Origin: Liolophura sinensis
Taxonomy: Eukaryota; Mollusca; Polyplacophora; Chitonida; Chitonidae
Reading direction: 5' to 3'
Assembly (NCBI RefSeq): GCF_032854445.1
Contig: NC_088295.1
Location: 5,086,501 to 5,150,500 of the forward strand
DNA length: 64,000 nt
Each line of letters starts with the position of its first letter. The first letter of the stretch is position 1. Below the pieces are notes generated by a model. The model made no database searches and had not been told where the DNA came from. It saw nothing but the letters and a program-made list of their open reading frames with translations. The position numbers were made by a program, and so were the translations under genes. This document shows, piece by piece, positions 55,601 through 64,000 of this stretch.

Positions 55601-58600
55601 TATTTTTGATAGGCCTAATATAACTTTTGTATGCGGTGACATTACCCCATGGTAACCTGAAAAGGCACTCCTACGTGACCTGACATTCAAGGTAACTCAG
55701 CACTAAAAAATAACACATCGCACCTGTTGTATCCAACCACACGTCCACGTTGTTCCTGGTAACACCGCTGGAAAAGGAAAGCTTACCCAGACGCTTGGTC
55801 ACCTCCTATGTTTTCTTGCGCAACATATATCTAATCCGTTGGTGTTGTGCCTGTACCTGCTGGACGGGTGACAGTAGAGCACGTCGCCATCGACCAGTCA
55901 GATGGGGATGATAAGCGAGGAGGCGTTTAATGCTTACATACGGCCGTGTATAGCGGAGTTTGTGGGGATGGTACTGTTTGTGTTTACGGGGTGTCTGTCC
56001 GTGCAGGACTCTATTGCAGGCGGCCAGGGCATTCCTTTCCACCAGGCAGTTTGCGTTGCGCTGGCGCATGGTATGGCCATTACATTCCTTGTCGTTGGCA
56101 TAGGACATATCAGGTAAATTTACTGTCATGACGCTAATCATGACCACATCCAGTTGGCCGAAAACACGAACATCGAATTGCGCTTATGTTGGCATAAATC
56201 CACGCGTATCTTGACCGAAAATTATGCGCACATTGACGGACAACCAAGCACATATTGACTGAAAACTATGCGCACATTGACAGTAAAAATATGCGCATAT
56301 CGAAGGAAAACTATGTGCATATTGTCGGAAAACTATCGATATGTTGTCTAACAACTACACTCATATTGCCTTATACGCGCCCTTAATGACGAAAATTAAC
56401 GGATGACTACATGCATATTGACGGATGACTACACTCATATTGACAGATGACTACATGCATATATGGACGGATGACTACACTCATATTGACAGATGACTAC
56501 ATGCATATATGGACGGAAGACCACATGTATAGACATGTACATTGAATATTTTCGTATTAAACACATTACATGCATACTGGCCAACGACCAGTATCAGTTT
56601 GTGGCATACGAAATGCTCAATAACGCACTTCATTATGTTTACTGCTGACGAGAGCCTGTTATTTTGGTCAAGTCTAAATCTGGTAAGTCTGTGTCAAATA
56701 AACTGCCGTTAATATGTGGTTTGCTGATTCAACATTGACGTGAAGTAATAACACACCGGGCCTAAATGGTGCAATTAAAAATTGGCTTATAATTGTATTG
56801 TGATGAGGCTCTGTGATGGATATAAGATGAACTGCTATCTCGATCCCCCTGAGGACTCCTGAGGACTGAGGATTTGTCCCGTGACCCAGAACGGTCCGAT
56901 GTTAAGATTACATACAGGAGATGTGTCAGGCAGGCCTGTGGTGGTAATAACGTCAAGACGACAAGACGGCAGTTTGTCTGTTAAACCCCAAGCACTCACA
57001 TACTCATTCCAATTAACCTATAGCACGTCATTAGCGTCATGGCACAAAATTCATTTTATTTCATTGTATCACTAGTGTTGCCATAAACCTTCCACAATGC
57101 CTGCGAAAATGTCACAAACATTCTAGCCTCTTGTAACCAACTCTTGCACAAATATTCTAGCCTCTTGTAACCAACTCGTCCACAAGCATCCAAGCCTCTT
57201 GTGACCAAGTCGTCCACAAACATTCTAGCCTCTTGTAACCAACTCTTGCAGAAACATCCTGGCCTCTTGTAATCAACTCGTCCACAAGCATCCCAGCCTC
57301 TTGTAACCAACTCGTCCACAAACGTTCTAACCTCTTGTAACCAACTCGTTCACAAGCATTCTAGCCTCTTGTAACCAACTCGTCCACAAACGTTCTAAAC
57401 TCTTGTAACCAACTCGTCCACAAACGTTCTAACCTCTTGTAACCAAGTCTACAAACGTTCTAACCTCTTGCAATCAACTCGCCACGAACATTCTAGCCTC
57501 TTGTAACCAACTCTTCCACAAACATTCTAACCTCTTGTAACCAACTCGTCCACAACCATTTTAGCCTCTTGTAACCAACTCGTCCACAAGCATCCCAGCC
57601 TCTTGTAACCAACTCGTCCACAAACGTTCTAACCTCTTGTAACCAACTCTTCCAACAAAAAGTCCTAACCTCTTGTAACCAACTCTTCCAACAAAAGTCC
57701 TAACCTCTTGTAACCAACTCGTCCACAGACATTCTAGCTTCTTGCAATCAACTCGTCCACAAACATTCTATCTTCTTGTAACCAAATCTTGCACAAACAT
57801 TCCAACCTTTTGTAACCAACTCGTGCACAAAGATTTTAGCCTCTTGTAACCGACTCTTCCACAAGCATCCCAGCCTCTTGTAACCAACTCGTTTACAAAC
57901 ATTCTAGCCTCTTGTAACCAACTCTTCCGCAAACATTCTAACCTCTTGTAACCAATTCGTCCACAAACATTCTAGCCTCTTGTAACCAACTCGTCCACAA
58001 ACATTCCAGCCTCTTGCAATCAACTCGTCCACAAGTATTCTTGATTTCAATGATTAACATTTTCACGGTCTCCACCGAAAAGTCACAAGCATTACTCTAA
58101 TGGGCATTGCTGAGTCCCCCGCCGAAAAGTCACAAGCATTACTCTACGGGCCATTGCTGAGTCCCCCGCCGAAAAGTCACAAGCATTACTCTGGTTCGAG
58201 CAGCGAAGGTTTCCATAATCCATCATCAACTCTCTACAAGCAAAACGAGGGTATTGCAACCAACCTTTCCACAAGTAATACCTGGGTATTGCGTGCAAAT
58301 TTTAACAAGCATTACCGGGTACTGCAACCATCTTTGATGAGTGTTTTCTTTTTAATTTTTGCAATAAAGTGCCTTTAATATGTTTTTTTTTAAATTTTTG
58401 TATTTTATTTTATTTTTTTTCATGACAGCGGTGGCCACCTCAACCCAGCAGTCACCCTCGGTGTATTCCTGTCTGGTGGAATCAAACCTCTGCTGGCCAT
58501 GGCCTATGTTGTGGCCCAGCTCCTCGGCAGTCTGGTCGGGGCCGGTTTGGTCCGGGTAAGTTTGACCCGTCTGTTTGAACCACCAACGAACAAGTATTCT

Positions 58601-61600
58601 GACTAGAAAGCCGCGCACGAATCGGCGAGAGCTGGGTTTGAACCTGCCCCAGCATTGGTCAGAGATCTAATTCGGAGGCTTGGTCATTAAGGGCCCTCAG
58701 CCGGGTGTATACATAATACACTGTCCTCTGGAATATATTTGTTATTTTTGTTGCCGCCTACCCGTAACCGTGTTTATTTATTTATTTATTTTGTATGCTT
58801 GGTAAGCATTATGTCTGGTACTATTTGTATTTTGTTTTTAAACAATGTTAAACTTCATATGTTCCTACTTGTGATTGGCAGGCTGTATTGCCCAGCACCA
58901 CTTTTAAGGCTATAGGAGGGGGCGCCCACAATCTGGTCCAGGGAGTTGGGCCAGGCCAGGGGATTGTCTGTGAGACTCTGCTCACCATGACTCTCGTGCT
59001 CGCCGTCCTCATGTGCGCTGTCGACACCGACAAGAACGTCCTCGCCCCGCTCGCCATTGGATTCGCCGTCACAGTCGACATTTTGGCTGGGTGAGCCATC
59101 AACCACTGTTCATAGATCACGATGTTGTGTGTTATGCTTTGGTATAATTTGAATCACAACGTTACTTATCACAAAGTTAATAAGTAGTAAAAAGGTAAAG
59201 TTAGCCATTTAGGGCGCCTTTCAAAACAAATGTAGACAGTTTGCTAAGTCTGCATAGTGAATAGGTCGATTTCAGATCCTAAACAACTGGGTCCTACTTG
59301 ACAAAGTTTTGTTGCATCACGATGACCAGCTGTGGACAAACTGCACAAGCATACGTAGATCGACGCATTTGGAGAGAGCTGGATGCTTCTGATCGCAGAA
59401 AAGTTGAGCACGTTAATTCAAGTCAGTAGTCGTCAGTGATCGCAAATCCGCAAAGACAGACCGAGCATGCGACTGGAAGAAACTGTATTTTTAACGACCG
59501 GAAGCATCTCGGAACAACTGGAAACAACTTTGAAAATATAATCGGACACTGGTTTTAGTCGATCTACGTGCACTGACTCAGCAGTTGCTGGGAGTTGAAC
59601 ATTTTTGTTCGACCCGAATGACCCAGTTGCCGCCAGCCGTAGCCGACCTAGGCCTGGTCATACTGAATTGAATCAAAATTGGTCATATATCGTTAGATCA
59701 AAAACAAACCTTTCGACAAAAGCCTTAGGCGTAGGTCGACTTTGTGGAGACGACTCACGCCCAGCCTAAAACCAGCGCCCGATCGTTGCTTCAAAGTGCT
59801 GCCAGTTGCACCCCCCCCCCCCATAAAAAAAAAACAAAAAACAAAAAAAAACAAAACAATTTGCACCGAGTCGCAAAATCAATCGATAAATAAAAGCAAT
59901 GCTGTATCTGATCACCGAAGCTTCCATAACATCGGCAACAATGTATCTGTATGTTTTTAGTGCGTTGTCTACGTTGGTGGAACTTTGCACGAAAAGGGCA
60001 AGAGTACATCGGACTTGCGACTGCATGGGAACAACTGGGAGCAAATGATCGAGCGCCGGAGTAGTCAATCCAAGTGACACTGTGCGATGCTCACGATCAC
60101 ATTTATAGTTTTGCCAAAACTTTTGAACATATGCGTTACGCGTATCGACCTACGTTTCGTTTATTGGTTTATGACAAGATCTAATTCAATGAATATATTA
60201 AGCAGGAAACAATATATCTGATTGCTTGCATCCTAGAATCTATGTCAGTGCGACTTGCATGAAGTAGACAAGAGTGTAGGTGTATATCTTCAGTACTAGG
60301 ATATCTGTCACTGGAACTGCAACGTATCTATTTGCTTTCATCACAAGATATCCTTCACTGAAGTTTCCAAAAAGGAGACAACACTGTATCTGTATATCTT
60401 CACCACCGGTGCGGGATCTTGGTGACTGAAACAGGTAACTGGCTTGCGTATTACAGCATCTACAGTTGTCGCTGCATGGGGCTTCCAGGTAACAATGCAC
60501 CTATTAGTGTTCATTGCAAAATCTATGCAAAGAATGTACCCGGATGTCTTCGTTTAAGATGAAATAGAAGATCAAAAAAAGATCAAACAGATCAAGTAAC
60601 TTCTAAGAACAGACAACAGTATACGTGAGGGTGTCGATTAACAGGATATGTGTTGCAGAAACGTTTCTTCGTCTCTTCATCAGCGGATCTACATCAGTGG
60701 GGTATCCGTGAAACAGTTAGCAATGTTTCTCTGTGTTTTCATCACAGGATCACCGTTACTGGAGGTTCCATAAAGCAGTTGGCAATGTCTCCCCATGTTT
60801 TCATGACAGCATCAGCGCCAGTGGAGCTTCTATAAAACAGTTAGCAATGTCTCTCCGTGTTTTCATCACAGGATCAACATCACTGGAACTTCCATGAAAC
60901 AGTTAGCAATGTATCTGTGTTTTCATCACAGGATCAACGTCACTGGAGCTTCCATGAATCCAGCCAGAAGCTTCGGCCCTGCTGTCGTCGTGAGCAACGT
61001 ATCCAACGTCTGGTCGTATCATTATGTGTATTGGGTGGGCCCTCTTATGGGTTCACTTTTAGCGACGCTACTGTACAGGTGAGGATAGTGTCGTGAAATA
61101 CCGTAGTACACACGACTAAGTTATTATGGTCTCCGTTAATGACGTTGCGATACAGGCGAGAATAGTGCCGTGAAAGGCAATATATTTATTTATTTATTTC
61201 ATTGGTGTTTTACTCCGTACTCAAGAATATTTGACTTATACGACGGCGGCCAGCATTATGGTGGGAGGAAACCGGGCACAGCCCGGGGGAAACCCACAAC
61301 CATCTGCAGGCTGCTGCAAGACCTTCCCACGTACGACCAGAGAAGAAGCCAGTACGAGCTGGCCTTGAATGTCAATAGTACACACTACTAACAGTATCAC
61401 TGTAGAACGGGCAGGGCCTCTGGTGGGATAGCTGTTAGCGATGTTGCTGTACAGGTGAGAATAGTGCCGTGAAACGCAATAATATACACGACTAACAGTA
61501 TCACTGTAGAATGGACTGGGCCTCTGATAGGATAACTGTTAGCGATGCTGCTATACAGGTGAGAATAGTGCCGTGAAACGCAATAATACATACGACTAAC

Positions 61601-62152
61601 AGAATCACTGTAGAATGGGTGGGCCCTCTTCAGGGGTATCTCTTAGCGACTCTTTTGCACTCACGACTTAAAAAAGCACTGTCACCAATGCGGTCGCTGT
61701 GAGTTCAAGTGCTGGCTTCCTCTCCGCCTGTACATGAGAAGGTCTGACAGCAACCTGCGGATGGTCGTGGTCCTGTATACTGTGACTCCCTGTCACAGTA
61801 TACAGACACCTGACACGACTCCTAGTCACAGTATACAGACACCATACACGACTCCCTGTCACTGTATAGACACCTGACTAGTATAAAATAGGACATACAC
61901 ATTTCTAACAATGTCACTGTGATTGGCAATTTCTGTCTCTCATTTAGCCCCAAGCCAGCAATATAGACGATAGAATATAATATAGCCTCAAAGCGATAGT
62001 CATTTCCAGTACGGTGTTTATAATTCGTCCATGTTAAGCTGTATAAGTCTGATCCTACCCCGTTGTTTGATTTCAGACTGTGCTTTGCTAATCCTGATAA
62101 CCGCCTGGTTATGAGAGGAACACCGCAGACAACTTACCAACGGTTTGAGTAA
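52349..62152 (+). CDS. Aquaporin-8-like channel with alternative first exons
   Basis: Exon 1a (52349-52620) or exon 1b (55902-56113) joins exons 58429-58555, 58882-59090, 60932-61078 and 62077-62152. Products are about 276 or 256 residues, the usual aquaporin size. Both NPA boxes are present: [10 protein letters not shown] and [24 protein letters not shown] before the second box, the GC(M/L)(A/S)VQD motif in helix 1 and AHG in helix 2 match the AQP8 group, whose members pass water, ammonia and hydrogen peroxide. The helix-1 cysteine matching the redox-gating Cys53 of human AQP8 is kept in both first exons; the mercury-sensitive cysteine two residues before the second Asn is serine. All junctions keep phase. 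Substrate is inferred from family. Confidence 0.92.
52838..52918 (+). mobile_element. tRNA-SINE family A, tail fragment
   Basis: 'ccgtcgtataagagaagtat' with 'acaccaataaa' and an AAATAAAT tail. Confidence 0.75.
53165..53603. repeat. Imperfect tandem repeat, about 85-90 bp, about 5 copies
   Basis: Copies share 'gggttcagttccagccttgg', 'gagactcgtgactcggtagg' and 'gtaaggtgagcgc'. In aquaporin intron after exon 1a. Confidence 0.85.
53615..53955 (+). mobile_element. tRNA-SINE family B, near full length
   Basis: The head 'ggcccggatagcacagttgg' (A box), 'gatccttgatcgagtca' (B box) and the body 'aagactttaaaagaggaagt' lead to the tail 'gttaaaccccaagcactca'. Imperfect flanking duplication tcaggagg(c/t)ac at 53604-53614 and 53956-53966. 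Confidence 0.88.
54035..54140 (+). mobile_element. tRNA-SINE family A, 5'-truncated
   Basis: 'ctcccccgggctttgtccca', 'ccataatgctggccgccgtt' and an AAATAAAT tail; an internal deletion removed part of the region before the tail. Confidence 0.8.
54141..55901. other. Aquaporin region between exons 1a and 1b
   Basis: No further exon or array seen. The promoter of exon 1b should lie here; no TATA box was convincing. Confidence 0.5.
55902..56113 (+). CDS. Aquaporin alternative first exon 1b
   Basis: ATG at 55902. Starts almost at helix 1 ([20 protein letters not shown]), then [19 protein letters not shown] and [17 protein letters not shown]. The donor AG|gtaaat has the same phase as 1a, so 1a and 1b replace each other rather than follow each other. 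Confidence 0.88.
56165..56545. repeat. Degenerate tandem repeat, about 28-30-bp unit
   Basis: Copies vary around 'aaaactatgcgcacattgac' and, further right, 'ggatgactacactcatattg'. Confidence 0.8.
56955..57000 (+). mobile_element. tRNA-SINE family B, tail relic
   Basis: Only 'ctgttaaaccccaagcactc' and the CACATACTCATTCC end remain. Confidence 0.6.
57075..58040. repeat. 34-bp minisatellite, about 28 copies
   Basis: The unit contains 'cattctagcctcttgtaacc' and 'aactcgtccacaaa'. In the intron before aquaporin exon 2. Confidence 0.95.
58065..58335. repeat. About 47-bp repeat, 3 good and several decayed copies
   Basis: 'gaaaagtcacaagcattact' with 'attgctgagtcccccgcc'. Decayed copies continue toward exon 2 (acaagtaatacctgggtatt). 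Confidence 0.8.
58429..58555 (+). CDS. Aquaporin exon 2 (first NPA box)
   Basis: Acceptor ttttttttcatgacag. [20 protein letters not shown] is followed by [20 protein letters not shown]. Donor CGG|gtaagt. Confidence 0.93.
58882..59090 (+). CDS. Aquaporin exon 3 (helices 4-5)
   Basis: Acceptor gattggcag. [17 protein letters not shown] runs through [20 protein letters not shown] and [17 protein letters not shown]. Donor GG|gtgagc. Confidence 0.93.
59091..59880 (+). other. Aquaporin intron 3, proximal part
   Basis: No gene recognised. A poly-C/poly-A tract lies at 59810-59860. Confidence 0.55.
59885..60931 (+). repeat. Tandem copies of the exon 4 acceptor (about 60-62-bp unit)
   Basis: Four recognisable copies (cag at about 60684, 60747, 60809, 60871) of 'tttcatcacaggatcaacgt' plus 'cactggagcttccat'. 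More decayed copies run back to about 59900, e.g. 'gatcaccgaagcttccataa'. Confidence 0.85.
60932..61078 (+). CDS. Aquaporin exon 4 (second NPA box, helix 6)
   Basis: Acceptor ttttcatcacag. [20 protein letters not shown], then [19 protein letters not shown]. Donor CAG|gtgagg. Both of its borders are multiplied in the flanking introns. Confidence 0.93.
61120..61655 (+). repeat. Tandem copies of the exon 4 donor (about 104-bp unit)
   Basis: Copies of the last about 45 exon bases with donor and intron start (acaggtgagaatagtgccgt) at 61454 and 61558. A donor-mutated copy (gcgaga) lies at 61155 and a partial copy at about 61612-61655. A SINE interrupts the series. Confidence 0.87.
61180..61370 (-). 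mobile_element. tRNA-SINE family A inserted in the exon 4 donor array
   Basis: Tail (tatttatttatttatttc), 'ggtgttttactccgtactca', 'ggtgggaggaaaccgggcac', 'aacccacaaccatctgcagg' and part of the head. It lies between copies of the array, so it is younger than the first duplication or moved with it. Confidence 0.87.
61681..61770 (+). mobile_element. tRNA-SINE family A, head fragment
   Basis: 'caccaatgcggtcgctgtga', 'gttcaagtgctggcttcctc' and 'cctgcggatggtcgtgg'. Confidence 0.75.
61773..61875. repeat. About 35-bp repeat with a perfect hairpin
   Basis: Three copies of 'gtcacagtatacagacacc'-type units. The first forms a 14-bp perfect stem (61773-61786 with 61792-61805). Confidence 0.85.
62077..62152 (+). 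CDS. Aquaporin terminal exon 5
   Basis: Acceptor tttgatttcag. [20 protein letters not shown] then QRFE and TAA. Cytoplasmic tail. Confidence 0.88.
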
Positions 62153-62228
62153 AGGAACACATTGAATGGAAGACATTATTGGTATTTATGTGCTATATTT
62201 GAATGAATCAATCTAACCCTGAGGTACA

Positions 62229-62234
62229 AATAAA
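62229..62234 (+). terminator. Aquaporin polyadenylation signal
   Basis: Canonical AATAAA 77 bases after the stop codon. Confidence 0.75.
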
Positions 62235-62559
62235 ACATGACCTATACTGAAAATTTGGCACGACAAATTGAGGACAGACTCTGCTGAAGCATATGGTTTT
62301 ACAGCTAAGGAAGCAGTCGATTCGCTATCTGTATAATTTGACACAAGCTCAAGGGCAAAGACTGCCCCCGCTAGAATCTGTAATAATATTCTTACCTGAC
62401 AACTCGTTTAACGCTCCCCCCCCCCCACCATTGAAATCAACATAAATGGCTGACGTATTCTATGTCCATTCAGTTAAGACTGGGCTGGACATTGCGTTAA
62501 AAGTCACCACCCCTCCTAAGCTTACTTCTGTAAACACATGGCTGGGCTCAGTGGACTAA

Positions 62560-63135
62560 AATTCAGCTCTGATTATCGTGTTGTTCAGCTTACTTTTCCA
62601 GACACATGGCTGAGCTGGGTGGACTAAAATTCAGCTCTGATTGTCGTGTTGTTCAGCTTACTTTTCCAGACACATAGCTGAGCTGGGTGGACTAAAATTC
62701 AGCTCTGATTGTCGTGTTGTTCAGCTTACTTTTCCAGACACATGGCTGAGCTGGGTGGACTAAAATTCAGCTCTGATTGTCGTGTTGTTCAGCTTACTTT
62801 TCCAGACACATGGTTGAGCTGGGTGGACTAAAATTCAGCTCTGATTGTCGTGTTGTTCAGCTTACTTTTCCAGACACATGGCTGAGCTGGGTGGACTAAA
62901 ATTCAGCTCTGATTGTCGTGTTGTTCAGCTTACTTTTCCAGACACATAGCTGAGCTGGGTGGAATAAAATTCAGCTCTGATTGTCGTGTTGTTCAGCTTA
63001 CTTTTCCAGACACATGGCTGAGCTGGGTGGACTAAAATTCAGCTCTGATTGTCGTGTTGTTCAGCTTATTTTTCCAGACACATAGCTGAGCTGGGTGGAC
63101 TAAAATTCAGCTCTGATTGTCGTGTTGTTCAGCTT
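62560..63135. repeat. 68-bp minisatellite, about 8-9 copies
   Basis: The unit contains 'ctgattgtcgtgttgttcag', 'cttacttttccagacacatg' and 'gctgagctgggtggactaaa'. More decayed copies continue to about 63440. Downstream of the aquaporin gene. Confidence 0.95.
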
Positions 63136-63440
63136 ACTTTCCAAACACTTGGCTCCTCTGGTGAACTAAAGTTCAGCTTGGATTGCACTATAGTTCAGCA
63201 TAGCTTTCTAACTTTTCTGAACTACAGTGGAGCTCTAATTACAATGTATTGTTCAGCGTCCTTCTCCAAATACATGACTGAAGTAGGTGTACTAAAATTC
63301 AGCTTTGATTGCTCTATAGTTCAGCGTACTCCAAACTGATCGTTGTTCTTGTGGACTAAACTTCAGCTCTGATTGCACTAAAGTTCAGCTTACATGGTTG
63401 GGTTGGGTGGACTTAAGTTCAGTTTTGGTTTCGCTATAGT

Positions 63441-64000
63441 TTTTGCTTACTTTTAAAAACCGCATGCGCTTCCCACGTGGCAGCATTGGCTGTAGCCTTC
63501 AAATTAGATGATATTAGGTGACTGCTCAGGCTACATAGTGTGATCACAAAACCTTGGGACGAAACCAGATCTTACCCTTTAGCCTCATTCCTGATCGAAG
63601 GTTCCAGCGCTTTTCAATGGTACTTGAAGGTGATATTAGATTGTGGCCCAATGGCAACGAAGGAAATCGACAGGTCAATTTTTTTGAAAATTAATATAGA
63701 GATTAAGCTGCGCATTATCAGCCCCTACACTTGTTAACTTGACACGCTTTTAAAGCAACCCTGCACGACTGTATTTATTTTATTGATCCAATCGGGATCG
63801 TTAATAAAACTGAAAACCAACTTGTCTTTTTGTTTTTTTTTTTTTGTTTTGTTTTTTTTGTTTTTCCATCCATAATCGTTGTATTGCGAAATTATCTCTT
63901 GATGATATCTCCTGAAGTTTAGGATTATTAACTACGTTAGCTTACTGACCAAAATCCTTCACCTGGGATAACCTTCCATGCTTGCATTATTAGTCGGTTA
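63441..64000. other. Right end of window
   Basis: No gene or array recognised; a T/G-rich run at 63825-63865. Confidence 0.5.

Overview
This is a window of animal nuclear DNA, most likely molluscan. Genes are split by GT-AG introns. Two tRNA-derived SINE families of the kind common in mollusc genomes recur throughout: a 'tRNA head, GTGGGAGGAAACC body, AATAAA tail' family and a 'GTTAAACCCCAAGCACTCA tail' family. Roughly a fifth to a quarter of the window is minisatellite DNA. I built the gene models by eye from splice sites, codon phase and protein-family pattern; they were not aligned to transcripts.

Three protein-coding genes are present. (1) At 532-6121 (+) lies the 3' part of a polycystin-family channel gene: five exons coding for 594 residues, from the first channel-type membrane helix to the stop. 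A 40-bp minisatellite of about 40 copies sits in its last intron. (2) At 35180-10919 (-) lies a complete prosaposin-like gene: 18 exons, signal peptide, SapA domain, five six-cysteine saposin-B domains and a second SapA domain. It converges tail to tail on the polycystin gene. Its 337-bp exon at 16248-15912 carries three single-base indels and has lost three introns found in the other saposin repeats. (3) At 52349-62152 (+) lies an aquaporin-8-like gene with two alternative coding first exons (1a and 1b), both of which splice in phase to the first NPA exon. It diverges from the prosaposin gene across about 17 kb of intergenic DNA.

The 17-kb intergenic region (35.3-52.3 kb) holds SINEs, the 3' end of a degraded Polinton/Maverick-type integrase with chromodomain (about 38655-39111), a 139-bp tandem repeat, a 40-bp array (43.49-44.76 kb) and a 52-bp array of about 57 copies (47.2-50.15 kb) rich in CRE-like motifs.

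The most unusual signal is that several minisatellites are built from real exon-intron junctions. The 40-bp array at 12.6-14.45 kb repeats the 3' splice site of a prosaposin exon about 46 times. The array at 19.58-19.99 kb repeats a prosaposin 5' splice site, with one inverted copy. In the aquaporin gene both ends of the exon with the second NPA motif have been multiplied separately. Copies nearest the real exon are the best preserved where the order can be judged. I know of no named system with this behaviour. A second unnamed item is a dispersed element of about 0.8-0.9 kb, present twice in opposite orientation (9018-9912 and 25272-26032), with a shared peptide and a 57-bp minisatellite that appears to derive from its end.
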